Assembly (NCBI RefSeq): GCF_027107535.1
Contig: NZ_CP114283.1
Span: 558,001-622,000 of the forward strand
Origin: Streptomyces aurantiacus
Lineage (GTDB): Bacteria > Actinomycetota > Actinomycetes > Streptomycetales > Streptomycetaceae
DNA: 64,000 bases
Direction: 5' to 3'
The translations under genes and the position numbers were made by a program. A model generated the notes under the pieces. That model was not told the origin of the DNA and did no database searches. It was given only the letters and a program-made list of their open reading frames with translations. Positions 16,419 through 24,193 of the stretch are shown one piece after another. The stretch's first letter is position 1, and the number at the start of each line of letters is the position of its first letter.

Positions 16419-17249
16419 CTACGGGGCGCCGGTCCGGGCGTATGCCGTGGGAGGGACCCCCACCGTCGCCGTGAAGTCCCGCACCAGGTGGGCCTGGTCC
16501 GCGTAGCCGAGGTCGGCGGCGAGGGCGGCCCAGTCGAGGGCGGGGGTGGACTCGGCGTGCTCCAGGGCCTCGTGGATGCGGTAGCGCAGGACGACCCACT
16601 TCGGGCCCACGCCCACGTACGCGGAGAAGAGGCGCTGTATCGCCCGTACCGTCATGCCCTGCTCGTCGGCGAGGTCGCCCACGCGGCGGATCGTACGGTC
16701 GGTGCGGATGCGGTCGACCAGGGCCATCGCCAGGTCGGCCCGCGGGTCCGGGGCCGGGCCGAGGCCGAGCAGGAACGCGTCGAGCGCGGCCACGCGGGCG
16801 TCCTCGTCGTCCGGGGTGAGGACGGCGTCGATGTCGCCCTGGGTGGCGGGGAGGACCTCGGCGAGGGGCGGGCGCCTGCCCGTCAGGGCCGACACCGGAT
16901 GCCGTGGCGCGAAGGGGCGGAAGCCTCCCGGCCGGAACTGGACTCCGCAGACCCTGCCCCGGCCCTCCAGCTTCTTCGTGAAGAGCTCCAGGCCGATGCC
17001 CGAGACCTCCGCCGTGCCGGGCGGTTCCCCCTCGGCGCCCTGGGTCGCGTACCGCTGGAAGACCACGTTCACCGACGGGTGCGGGACGACGTGGGACGCG
17101 TACGGCTCGGGCAGGTCCCAGTCGATCAGCCAGTAGTGCTCCAGGTACGGCCGGAGCGCGGCGGCGGGCTCGCGGCGGCGGAAGCGGACGCGGGAGAAGA
17201 GCTCCGGGGCGTCGACGATGCCTCTGGTGTCGCGGCGAGGGGCGGCCAT
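16419..17249 (-). CDS. AraC family transcriptional regulator
   Basis: 276 residues. An N-terminal sensor-like domain (about 1-160: LEHYWLIDWDLPEPYASHVVPHPSVNVVFQ, then CGVQFRPGGFRPF) precedes an AraC/XylS DNA-binding domain with two helix-turn-helix motifs (about 170-270), including VRAIQRLFSAYVGVGPKWVVLRYR and WAALAADLGYADQAHLVRDF. The N-terminal pattern matches the group with a DUF6597-like domain. ATG at 17249. It is divergent from the luciferase-like monooxygenase operon with 165 bases between, so it may control that operon, itself, or a distant target. Confidence 0.9.
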   Translation of the reverse strand: MAAPRRDTRGIVDAPELFSRVRFRRREPAAALRPYLEHYWLIDWDLPEPYASHVVPHPSVNVVFQRYATQGAEGEPPGTAEVSGIGLELFTKKLEGRGRVCGVQFRPGGFRPFAPRHPVSALTGRRPPLAEVLPATQGDIDAVLTPDDEDARVAALDAFLLGLGPAPDPRADLAMALVDRIRTDRTIRRVGDLADEQGMTVRAIQRLFSAYVGVGPKWVVLRYRIHEALEHAESTPALDWAALAADLGYADQAHLVRDFTATVGVPPTAYARTGAP

Positions 17250-17373
17250 CCCTGGATCGTAGGGCGGGGCACTGACACCGGGCCTCGCCAGGGGAATGCG
17301 GAGGGGGGAAGCGGCTCGCGCGCCCGGGAGCGGCGGGCCGGGGAATAGTCGGGCGACGGGCCTCGTTGGCGGG

Positions 17374-17394
17374 TATAGTTGAATCGTAAACAAC
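17374..17394 (+). promoter_or_regulatory. Candidate promoter with overlapping operator before the LLM operon
   Basis: A TATAGT hexamer (17374-17379), one of few good -10 matches here, overlaps the inverted repeat GTTGaatcgtaaaCAAC (17378-17394), about 20 bases before the monooxygenase ATG. The spacing of the 4-base arms suits a MarR- or AraC-type regulator. Confidence 0.45.
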
Positions 17395-17414
17395 CTGCGG
17401 AGGATGAGGTAGCC

Positions 17415-18524
17415 ATGCAGTTCGGGATCTTCACCGTCGGCGACGTCACGCCGGACCCCACCACGGGCCGGACCCCGTCCGAGCATGAGCGGATCAAGGC
17501 CATGGTCGCCATCGCGCAGAAGGCCGAGGAGGTCGGGCTCGACGTCTTCGCGACCGGCGAGCACCACAACCCGCCCTTCGTGCCGTCGTCGCCGACCACC
17601 ATGCTCGGCTGGGTCGCCGCCCGCACCGAGAACCTCATCCTCTCCACCTCCACCACCCTCATCACCACCAACGACCCGGTGAAGATCGCCGAGGACTTCG
17701 CGATGCTGCAGCACCTCGCGGACGGCCGGGTCGACCTGATGATGGGGCGCGGCAACACCGGCCCGGTCTACCCCTGGTTCGGCAAGGACATCCGGCAGGG
17801 CATCAACCTCGCCGTCGAGAACTACGCCCTGCTGTACCGGCTGTGGCGGGAGGACGTGGTGACCTGGGAGGGCAAGTTCCGTACGCCGCTCCAGTCCTTC
17901 ACGGCCACTCCGCGTCCGCTGGACGGCGTGCCGCCGTTCGTCTGGCACGGCTCGATCCGCTCGCCGGAGATCGCCGAGCAGGCCGCGTACTACGGGGACG
18001 GGTTCTTCCACAACAACATCTTCTGGCCGGCCGACCACACCAAGCAGATGGTCGAGCTGTACCGGTCGAGGTACGCGCACTACGGGCACGGCACGCCCGA
18101 GCAGGCGATCGTCGGACTCGGCGGGCAGGTGTTCATGCGGCGCAACTCGCAGGACGCGGTGCGGGAGTTCAGGCCGTACTTCGACAACGCGCCGGTGTAC
18201 GGGCACGGCCCGTCGCTGGAGGACTTCACCGAGCAGACCCCGCTGACGGTCGGCTCACCCGAGCAGGTCATCGAGAAGACCCTGTCCTTCCGGGACTACG
18301 CGGGTGACTACCAGCGTCAGTTGTTCCTCGTGGACCACGCCGGGCTGCCGCTGAAGACCGTGCTGGAGCAGATCGACCTGCTGGGCGAGGAGGTCGTGCC
18401 CGTCCTGCGCGAGGAGTTCGCCAAGGGGCGCCCGGCCGGTGTGCCCGAGGCGCCGACGCACGCGGCGCGGGTCGCTGCCGCCGCGGCCGGTGCCGGTGCC
18501 GACAAGGAGGTGACCGCGTCATGA
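17415..18524 (+). CDS. Luciferase-like flavin-dependent monooxygenase (CE1758 type)
   Basis: 369 residues with the bacterial luciferase/F420-LLM TIM-barrel fold. The motif order fits the CE1758 group of FMN-dependent LLM proteins: MQFGIFTVGDV at the N-terminus, FATGEHHNPPFVPSSPTTMLG (the EHH turn near the flavin), TTLITTNDPVKIAEDFAMLQHLADGRVDLMMGRGNTGPVYPWFG and VWHGSIRSPEIAEQA. The C-terminus is Ala-rich. GGAGGATGAGG precedes the ATG. Its ATGA overlap with the FMN reductase gene shows translational coupling: the reductase presumably supplies FMNH2 to this enzyme. The oxidised substrate is unknown. Confidence 0.9.
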   Translation: MQFGIFTVGDVTPDPTTGRTPSEHERIKAMVAIAQKAEEVGLDVFATGEHHNPPFVPSSPTTMLGWVAARTENLILSTSTTLITTNDPVKIAEDFAMLQHLADGRVDLMMGRGNTGPVYPWFGKDIRQGINLAVENYALLYRLWREDVVTWEGKFRTPLQSFTATPRPLDGVPPFVWHGSIRSPEIAEQAAYYGDGFFHNNIFWPADHTKQMVELYRSRYAHYGHGTPEQAIVGLGGQVFMRRNSQDAVREFRPYFDNAPVYGHGPSLEDFTEQTPLTVGSPEQVIEKTLSFRDYAGDYQRQLFLVDHAGLPLKTVLEQIDLLGEEVVPVLREEFAKGRPAGVPEAPTHAARVAAAAAGAGADKEVTAS

Positions 18525-19261
18525 AGCTGGTCGTCGTCTCGGCGGGGCTGAGCGTTCCCTCGTCCACGCGGCTGCTGGGCGACCGGCTCGCGGCGGCCGT
18601 CGTGGGGCGCGTCCCCGCGGCGGCCCCCGCCGAGGGGCCGGTGGCGGTCGAGGTGGTGGAACTGCGAGACCTCGCGGTCGAGATCGCGCACAACCTGACC
18701 ACCGGGTTCCCCGGGCCCGCGCTCGGTGCCGCGCTGGACGCGGTGGCGTCGGCGGACGGGCTCGTCGTCGTCACGCCGGTCTTCTCCGCCTCGTACAGCG
18801 GACTGTTCAAGTCGTTCTTCGACGTGCTGGACCGTGACGCGCTGGGCGGGAAGCCCGTGCTGATCGCCGCGACCGGGGGATCGGCACGGCATTCGCTGGT
18901 CCTGGAGCACGCGTTGCGGCCGCTCTTCGCGTACCTGCGGGCGGTGGTCGTGCCGACCGGGGTCTACGCGGCCTCGGAGGACTGGGGCGCGGAGGGCCTC
19001 GCCGAGCGGATCGAACGGGCCGCGGGGGAGCTGGCGGGGTTGATGAGCGGCCTGGCGGGCCGGCGGACCGTGCCGTCTGTTCCACCGGCGTTGTCTGTGC
19101 CGTCTGTGCCGTATGCGCCGTCTGTGGTGTCCGAGGTGGCCTCGTCGGCCGGGAGCCGCGAGCCGGCGGCGGGGCCCGCTCCGGGGGCCGGCCGGGTGCG
19201 GGCCGGGGCCTTCGAAGTGGTGCCGTTCGAGCAGCAGCTCGCCGCGCTGCGTCCCGAGTAG
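18521..19261 (+). CDS. NADPH-dependent FMN reductase partnering the LLM enzyme (CE1759 type)
   Basis: 246 residues. The first 185 form a flavodoxin-like NAD(P)H:FMN reductase: LVVVSAGLSVPSSTRLLGDRL binds FMN phosphate, DGLVVVTPVFSASYSGLFKSFFDVLD is the family motif, and KPVLIAATGGSARHSLVLEHALRPLF follows. The family is the LLM-partnered reductase (CE1759 group). The last 60 residues are a Pro/Ser/Val-rich near-repeat (PSVPPALSVPSVPYAPSV) not needed for the fold. The start overlaps the monooxygenase stop by four bases. A 14-base-pair hairpin follows the stop. Confidence 0.9.
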   Translation: MKLVVVSAGLSVPSSTRLLGDRLAAAVVGRVPAAAPAEGPVAVEVVELRDLAVEIAHNLTTGFPGPALGAALDAVASADGLVVVTPVFSASYSGLFKSFFDVLDRDALGGKPVLIAATGGSARHSLVLEHALRPLFAYLRAVVVPTGVYAASEDWGAEGLAERIERAAGELAGLMSGLAGRRTVPSVPPALSVPSVPYAPSVVSEVASSAGSREPAAGPAPGAGRVRAGAFEVVPFEQQLAALRPE

Positions 19262-19268
19262 AGGGGGC

Positions 19269-19312
19269 GCCCGGCCGACCGGGTTACTGGGGTGGCCACC
19301 GGTCGGCCGGGC
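19269..19312. terminator. Terminator after the LLM-reductase operon
   Basis: GCCCGGCCGACCGG (19269-19282) and CCGGTCGGCCGGGC (19299-19312) form a perfect 14-base stem with a 16-base loop, eight bases after the reductase stop and followed by GGGTTCTC. The next gene is convergent. Confidence 0.8.
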
Positions 19313-19404
19313 GGGTTCTCGGGGCGTCCCGGGTCGTACAGGGCGACCCGGGACGGCTTCGGGGCGGTCCGGTTGCGCTGTTCGTGCTGTGTCCGCGCGG
19401 GCGT

Positions 19405-19444
19405 GAGGGCTGGGCGCGCGGTCCCCGCGTCCCTGAGGGCGCGG
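19405..19444. repeat. Streptomyces intergenic repeat, divergent copy A
   Basis: GGGCTGGGCGCGCGGTCCCC followed by GCGTCCCTGAGGGCGCGG is a diverged copy of the element seen at 25591-25638 and 32285-32336 (core GCGCAGTTCCCCGCGCCC). It lies between convergent genes. Confidence 0.45.
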
Positions 19445-19465
19445 GGCCCGCCCGGCCGCCGTCCG

Positions 19466-20749
19466 TCAAGGGCCTGCGGTGCTCGTGCCGTTGACCGGTG
19501 GGCGGCCGTTCGTCGGCTGTCGCAGTCTGCGGGCCTGGCGCCGGGCCCAGCCGATCGCGCGGGCGCGGGTGCGGGCCCAGGCGCGGCGGCCCCGGGTCGC
19601 CCTGAGCTCGGCGAACAGGGTCTCGTAGCGGTCCACGATCGGTTCGGCGTCGTAACGGTGGGAGCTCGCCAGCGCGGCCTCGCCCATCGCCCGCCGCAGC
19701 GGCTCGTCCGTGATCAGGTCGAGCATCGCCTCGGCCAGCGAGCGCGAGTCGCCCACCGGGACCAGCCGCCCGTCGGCGCCCTCGGTGATGATCTCGGCGG
19801 GGCCCAGCGGGCAGTCCGTGCTGATGACCGGCACCCCGCAGCGCATCGCCTCGACCAGCGTCATCCCGAACGACTCCGCGTCCGAGGCCGAGACCACCAG
19901 CGCCGACCTGGCGAACTCCGCCTCGATCGGCGTACGCGGCCCCATGAGGCGGACATGGTCCGCCAGCCCCAGGCCGTCCACGAGGTTCTGGAGGTGTTCA
20001 CGCTGCGGGCCGCCGCCGTAGATCCGCAGCTGCCAGTCGGGCTCCTTCGAGGCGACCGCCGAGAAGGCCTCTATCAGCAGGTCGAAGCGTTTGCCGGGGA
20101 CCAGCCGGCCCGCCGCGGCCACCACCTTCGCCGTCCCGTCGCGGGTGATGCCCTCGGGCGCCGGCACGATGTTCGGCACCGCGGCGACCCGCACCCCCGG
20201 CAGGGTCATCCGCTGCCGGTACACCTCCGCGTCGGCCTCCGTCGTCGTCACCACCGCGTCCAGCCGGCGGTAGTGCCGGGCCAGCACGCCCCGCAGCCGC
20301 TTGCTGTGCGAGTCGTGCCGCAGATGCTCCTGGGCGATCCGCAGGGCCCGCCGCGGCGCGAAGAGGGACACGTAGACGTTGATTCCGGGCCGCGTACCGA
20401 CCACCACGTCGGCGTCGCAGCCCATGAGGTAGTCGCGGGCCCGCAGATCGGTGAGGCGGGTGTACTGCGCGGACCGCTTGTCGGCGGCGGGGAAGTCCGT
20501 GGCCGGCAGCGCGTAGTCGGGCTCCGTGAGGTCGCCGCTGCCGTCCCGTTCGTCCACCAGCGGCACCACCGTGATCCGCGGGTCGATGGTGAACCGCGGC
20601 TCGTCCCGGTGCCGCCGCATCGACACGATCTCCACGTCGTGCCGATCGGCGAGCGCCGCCGCCAGGTTGAGCGTCGTACGGACGGTCCCCCCGATGGCGT
20701 ACGCGTTGTGCAGCAGGAAGACGACCTTCGTACGGCCCATGCGGCTCAT
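19466..20749 (-). CDS. Glycosyltransferase family 4 (GT-B fold)
   Basis: About 427 residues. The N-terminal domain starts KVVFLLHNAYAIGGTVRTTLNLA, the usual GT4 acceptor-side loop. The C-terminal donor-binding domain has AAGRLVPGKRFDLLIEAF, LRIYGGGPQREHLQ, the E-x7-E motif region ESFGMTLVEAMRCGVPVISTDCPLGPAEII, and DGRLVPVGD. It transfers a sugar from a nucleotide- or lipid-linked donor, possibly to a cell-wall glycopolymer. The C-terminal 50 residues are strongly basic (RRAWARTRARAIGWARRQARRLR), suggesting membrane association. The start is uncertain between ATGs at 20749 and 20740. An upstream ATG at 20854 would add a low-complexity basic stretch and is less likely. Confidence 0.88.
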   Translation of the reverse strand: MSRMGRTKVVFLLHNAYAIGGTVRTTLNLAAALADRHDVEIVSMRRHRDEPRFTIDPRITVVPLVDERDGSGDLTEPDYALPATDFPAADKRSAQYTRLTDLRARDYLMGCDADVVVGTRPGINVYVSLFAPRRALRIAQEHLRHDSHSKRLRGVLARHYRRLDAVVTTTEADAEVYRQRMTLPGVRVAAVPNIVPAPEGITRDGTAKVVAAAGRLVPGKRFDLLIEAFSAVASKEPDWQLRIYGGGPQREHLQNLVDGLGLADHVRLMGPRTPIEAEFARSALVVSASDAESFGMTLVEAMRCGVPVISTDCPLGPAEIITEGADGRLVPVGDSRSLAEAMLDLITDEPLRRAMGEAALASSHRYDAEPIVDRYETLFAELRATRGRRAWARTRARAIGWARRQARRLRQPTNGRPPVNGTSTAGP

Positions 20750-20968
20750 TCGCTCTGCGGTCTCCCTGTGTTCCGTACGATCCGTGCGTCCCGTGCGCTT
20801 CATGCGGTGCGTGGCCCTCCCCGTCGCGGCGCTCGCCCCTGGCACCCGGGACACAGTGGCTGGGCGAGGTAAGCCACTGGTCCCCGCGGGGTGAGAGCCG
20901 GGTAAGAGGCCCGGCCGTACCCCGCTTCAGCAGGTAGTACGTAGACAACGCCTTGGCAGACTGGTTCC

Positions 20969-21676
20969 GTGCCCCACAATCTGCTGCTCGCCGAGGACGA
21001 CCGCGCGATCCGCCATGCCCTGGAGCGGGCCCTGACCCTGGAGGGATACGAGGTCGTCGCGGTCGCCGACGGTGTCCAGGCGCTCGCGCAGGCCCATCGC
21101 AGCCCGCCCGACGTGCTCGTTCTCGATGTGATGATGCCCGGCATCGACGGCCTCCAGGTCTGTCGGGTCCTGCGCGCCGAGGGCAACCGCACTCCCATTC
21201 TGATGCTCACCGCGCTCGTCGAGACAGCGGACCGCATCGCCGGCCTGGACGCCGGGGCCGACGACTACGTGGTCAAACCCTTCGACGTCGAGGAGGTCTT
21301 CGCCCGGCTCCGGGCCCTGCTCCGGCGTACGGGCGCTCCCGACGACGTACCCAGCGAACCGCAGCGCATGCCCGACGGCCGGATCGCCGTCGCGGGTCTG
21401 CGCATCGACCCGCAGGCCCGCCGGGTCTGGCGCGGCCCGCGGGAGGTCGACCTGACCCGCACCGAGTTCGACCTGCTGGAGCTGCTCGTCCGCAACGCCG
21501 GCATCGTCCTCGACCACACCACCATCTACGACCGCATCTGGGGCTACGACTTCGGACCCGGCTCCAAGAACCTCGCCGTGTACGTGGGTTACCTGCGGCG
21601 CAAGCTCGACGAGCCGGGCGCGCCCGCACTGATCCACACCGTGCGGGGCGTGGGGTACGTGCTGAGGGAGGACTGA
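20969..21676 (+). CDS. OmpR/PhoB-type response regulator
   Basis: 235 residues. The receiver domain (1-118) has Asp10/Asp11, phospho-acceptor Asp53 in VLVLDVMMPGIDG, Thr in MLTAL and Lys in YVVKPF. The C-terminal winged helix (135-235) has RRVWRGPREVDLTRTEFDLLELL and KNLAVYVGYLRRKLDEPG. It resembles the MprA group. The GTG start has no Shine-Dalgarno sequence, but a CAGACT hexamer ends seven bases before it, so the mRNA may be leaderless. The histidine kinase gene begins at the next base after its stop, and the ABC exporter genes that follow are a likely target. Confidence 0.93.
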   Translation: MPHNLLLAEDDRAIRHALERALTLEGYEVVAVADGVQALAQAHRSPPDVLVLDVMMPGIDGLQVCRVLRAEGNRTPILMLTALVETADRIAGLDAGADDYVVKPFDVEEVFARLRALLRRTGAPDDVPSEPQRMPDGRIAVAGLRIDPQARRVWRGPREVDLTRTEFDLLELLVRNAGIVLDHTTIYDRIWGYDFGPGSKNLAVYVGYLRRKLDEPGAPALIHTVRGVGYVLRED

Positions 21677-23113
21677 GTGCGGCCCCCGGGCGCGCGGCAC
21701 GGCCGGTTCGGGCGGTGGGTGGCCCGGGCCCGGCTGTCCTCCCTGCGGACCACCTTCACGGTGTCGTTCGCCGCCGTGGCGGCCGTCGTCACCGTCCTCG
21801 TCGGCTTCCTGTCGTACGACGCCGCCGCCCGGCTCGTGCGCGTCGACCAGCAGACGGTGTTCGAGGGTGTCGTGCAGGACCTGCTCGACGAGGTGCGCCA
21901 GACCTCCCTGTCGCCCGCGGACTTCGCCACCGCCGACGCGGACGGCGGCCCGCGCGACGAGATCGTCCGGCCGAGCGGCACGGCGGTGCAGGTACTGGGG
22001 CCGGACGGGTCCGTCGTCGACCGGGGGCATCCGGCGCTGCCCGTGGGCGCCGACGACCGGCCGCTCGCCGCCGCGCAGCCCGCCGGGCGGCTGGTGGAGC
22101 ACCGGGACGTCGACGTCGGCGACGACGTCTACCGCGTCGCGACCGTCTCGCTCGGCGGCGGGCGGGGCGCCGTCCAGGTGGCGCAGGAGTTCAGCGGGAC
22201 CGAGGACCTGCTGCGGGACCTCCAGCAGCGGACCGTGCTGCTGGTGGGCGCCGTCGTGATCGCAGCGGGTCTGTTCGGATGGTGGCTGGCCCGGCGCATC
22301 ACCTCGCGCCTGGTGCGGCTCGCCGGGGCGGCCGAGGACGTGGCGCGCACCGGGCGGCTCGGCATCCAGGTGCCGGTCGCCGGGTACGACGAGGTGGCCC
22401 GGCTCGGCCGCTCCTTCGACCGCATGCTGGGCCGTCTCGCCCAGTCCGAGGACGATCAGCGGCGCCTGGTCCAGGACGCGGGCCACGAGCTGCGTACGCC
22501 CCTGACGTCCCTGCGCACGAACATCTCGATGCTCCGCCGCATCGACGAGCTGCCGCCCGCCGTCCGCGAGGAACTGGTCGCCGACCTCGCCCAGGAGTCC
22601 CGTGAACTCACCGACCTGGTCAACGAGTTGGTGGCGCTTGCGGCCGGTCAGTCCGAGACCGAGCCGCCGCGGCGGGTCGCCGTCGCCGAGATCGCGGACG
22701 ACGTGGCGGTGGCGGCACGGCGTCGCACGGGGCGTGCCGTCACGGTCCGCGTGTCCGGCGACACGGTGGTCGAGGGGCGGCCCGCGGCGCTGCAGCGGGC
22801 CGTGTCCAACCTGGTCGAGAACGCGGCGAAGTTCGACCGGGACGGAAACGGGCCGATCGAGCTCGTGGTGACCCGCGCCGGGAACACCGTGCGGGTCGAG
22901 GTCCTGGACCGCGGGCCGGGCATCGCCGCGGAGGACCTCGACCGGATCTTCGACCGCTTCTACCGCGCGCCGGACGCGCGGAGCCTGCCCGGTTCCGGGC
23001 TCGGACTGTCGATCGTCCGGGAGGTGGCGGTCGTCCACGGCGGCGAGCCGTTCGCCGGGCGCCGGGAGGGCGGCGGCTCGGTGACCGGCTTCACGGTCGT
23101 CGCCGACGGCTGA
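21677..23113 (+). CDS. Sensor histidine kinase (MprB/EnvZ-like)
   Basis: 478 residues. It has two transmembrane helices (about 26-47 and 186-205) flanking a 135-residue extracytoplasmic sensor, then HAMP (207-260), a HisKA domain with phospho-acceptor His270 in QDAGHELRTPLTSLRTN, and a HATPase_c domain with N-box LVENAAKF, G1 LDRGPGI and G2 GSGLGLSIV. It autophosphorylates and passes phosphate to the upstream regulator. The GTG start directly follows the regulator stop. The sensor domain is acidic with no recognised fold, so the stimulus is unknown. Confidence 0.93.
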   Translation: MRPPGARHGRFGRWVARARLSSLRTTFTVSFAAVAAVVTVLVGFLSYDAAARLVRVDQQTVFEGVVQDLLDEVRQTSLSPADFATADADGGPRDEIVRPSGTAVQVLGPDGSVVDRGHPALPVGADDRPLAAAQPAGRLVEHRDVDVGDDVYRVATVSLGGGRGAVQVAQEFSGTEDLLRDLQQRTVLLVGAVVIAAGLFGWWLARRITSRLVRLAGAAEDVARTGRLGIQVPVAGYDEVARLGRSFDRMLGRLAQSEDDQRRLVQDAGHELRTPLTSLRTNISMLRRIDELPPAVREELVADLAQESRELTDLVNELVALAAGQSETEPPRRVAVAEIADDVAVAARRRTGRAVTVRVSGDTVVEGRPAALQRAVSNLVENAAKFDRDGNGPIELVVTRAGNTVRVEVLDRGPGIAAEDLDRIFDRFYRAPDARSLPGSGLGLSIVREVAVVHGGEPFAGRREGGGSVTGFTVVADG

Positions 23114-23140
23114 CGCACGGACGGCCGACGCACGGACGGC
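23112..23140. repeat. Two-copy direct repeat after the kinase gene
   Basis: GACGCACGGACGGC is repeated at 23112-23125 and 23127-23140 (15-base period) at the end of the kinase gene. The 288-base gap to the ABC genes otherwise holds several GTGCCCGAC repeats (23333-23385) and no gene. Confidence 0.6.
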
Positions 23141-23401
23141 TGACGGCTGAGGCGCCTACGTCCGACGCGTGTGCAGGCGGTGCGGGCCCCGGCTCCCTGA
23201 CCTGCGGGCCGGCCGGGGAAGAGGTGCCTGCCGGTCGGCCGGGGTGTCGCTGGATACACCCCCCGATACGGGTTCTGCGCCCAGTGTGCGCGTGCCGCCC
23301 GCTCCGTAGCGTCTTCGTCAGGGCACGGGAAGTGCCCGACGAGGGCGCCGAGGGTGCCCGACCGAGGGGGTACGGACAGTGCCCGACGGAGGGTGACGAC
23401 G

Positions 23402-24193
23402 ATGTTCCACCGAAACGGCCGACGTACGCAGCACCACGGCACGGGCCCCACCGGGACGGCTCTGCGCCTGGTCAAGGTCAGCAAGACCTACGGGAGCGAC
23501 GACAGCGCCGTGACCGCGCTGGACGAGGTGACGCTCAGCCTGGCGAGCGGCACGTTCACCGCGGTGATGGGTCCCTCGGGCTCCGGCAAGTCCACGCTGC
23601 TGCAGTGCGCGGCCGGACTGGACCGGCCTGACAGCGGCATCGTGATGGTCGACGGCGCGGAGATGACCGGCGGCACCGAGGCCGAGCTGACGAAGTTCCG
23701 GCGCAACCGCATCGGCTTCGTCTTCCAGCAGTACAACCTGCTCGACACGCTCACCGTGGCGCAGAACACGGTCCTGCCGCTGAAGCTCGCCCGGCGCCGC
23801 GTGGACCGGGCGCGGGTACGGCAGACCCTCACCGCCGTCGGTCTCGGCGACCGCCTCGGCCACCGGCCCGACCAGCTCTCCGGCGGCCAGCGCCAGCGCG
23901 TCGCCATCGCCCGGGCCCTGGTGACCGAGCCCAGCGTGATCTTCGCCGACGAGCCGACCGGCGCCCTGGACACCCGCAGCGCGCGGGACGTCCTGCTGCT
24001 TCTCCAGGAGGCGGTGCGCGTCCACGGCCGCACGGTCGTCATGGTGACCCACGACCCGGTCGCCGCCTCGTACGCCGACTCGGTCCTGTTCCTCGCGGAC
24101 GGGCGGCTCGCGGGCGAGATGCACCGGCCGACCGTGGACGCGGTGGCCGAGCGCCTCGCGCACCTCGGCGACGACGTGAGGGCGGGGGCGTGA
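23402..24193 (+). CDS. ABC transporter ATP-binding protein (MacB/LolD type)
   Basis: 263 residues. The nucleotide-binding domain has Walker A GPSGSGKST (57-65), the Q-loop in FVFQQYNLLDTLTV, signature LSGGQRQRVAIARAL, Walker B VIFADEPTGALD, and the H-loop VTHD. The motif spacing and FQQYNLL fit the MacB/FtsE/LolD class that works with FtsX-fold permeases in lipid, peptide or antibiotic export rather than classic uptake. GGAGGGTGA precedes the ATG at 23402. It overlaps the permease gene by four bases (GTGA). The neighbouring two-component system suggests regulation by envelope stress or a peptide antibiotic, though this is inference. Confidence 0.93.
   Translation: MFHRNGRRTQHHGTGPTGTALRLVKVSKTYGSDDSAVTALDEVTLSLASGTFTAVMGPSGSGKSTLLQCAAGLDRPDSGIVMVDGAEMTGGTEAELTKFRRNRIGFVFQQYNLLDTLTVAQNTVLPLKLARRRVDRARVRQTLTAVGLGDRLGHRPDQLSGGQRQRVAIARALVTEPSVIFADEPTGALDTRSARDVLLLLQEAVRVHGRTVVMVTHDPVAASYADSVLFLADGRLAGEMHRPTVDAVAERLAHLGDDVRAGA

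Noticed and set aside
18521..19261. Frameshift in the FMN reductase because of its odd C-terminus
   Set aside because: The Pro/Ser/Val tail stays in frame and follows a complete reductase domain; more like repeat expansion.
20927..23038. 703-codon frame opposite the two-component system
   Set aside because: Antisense of two well-defined regulator genes; no domain.
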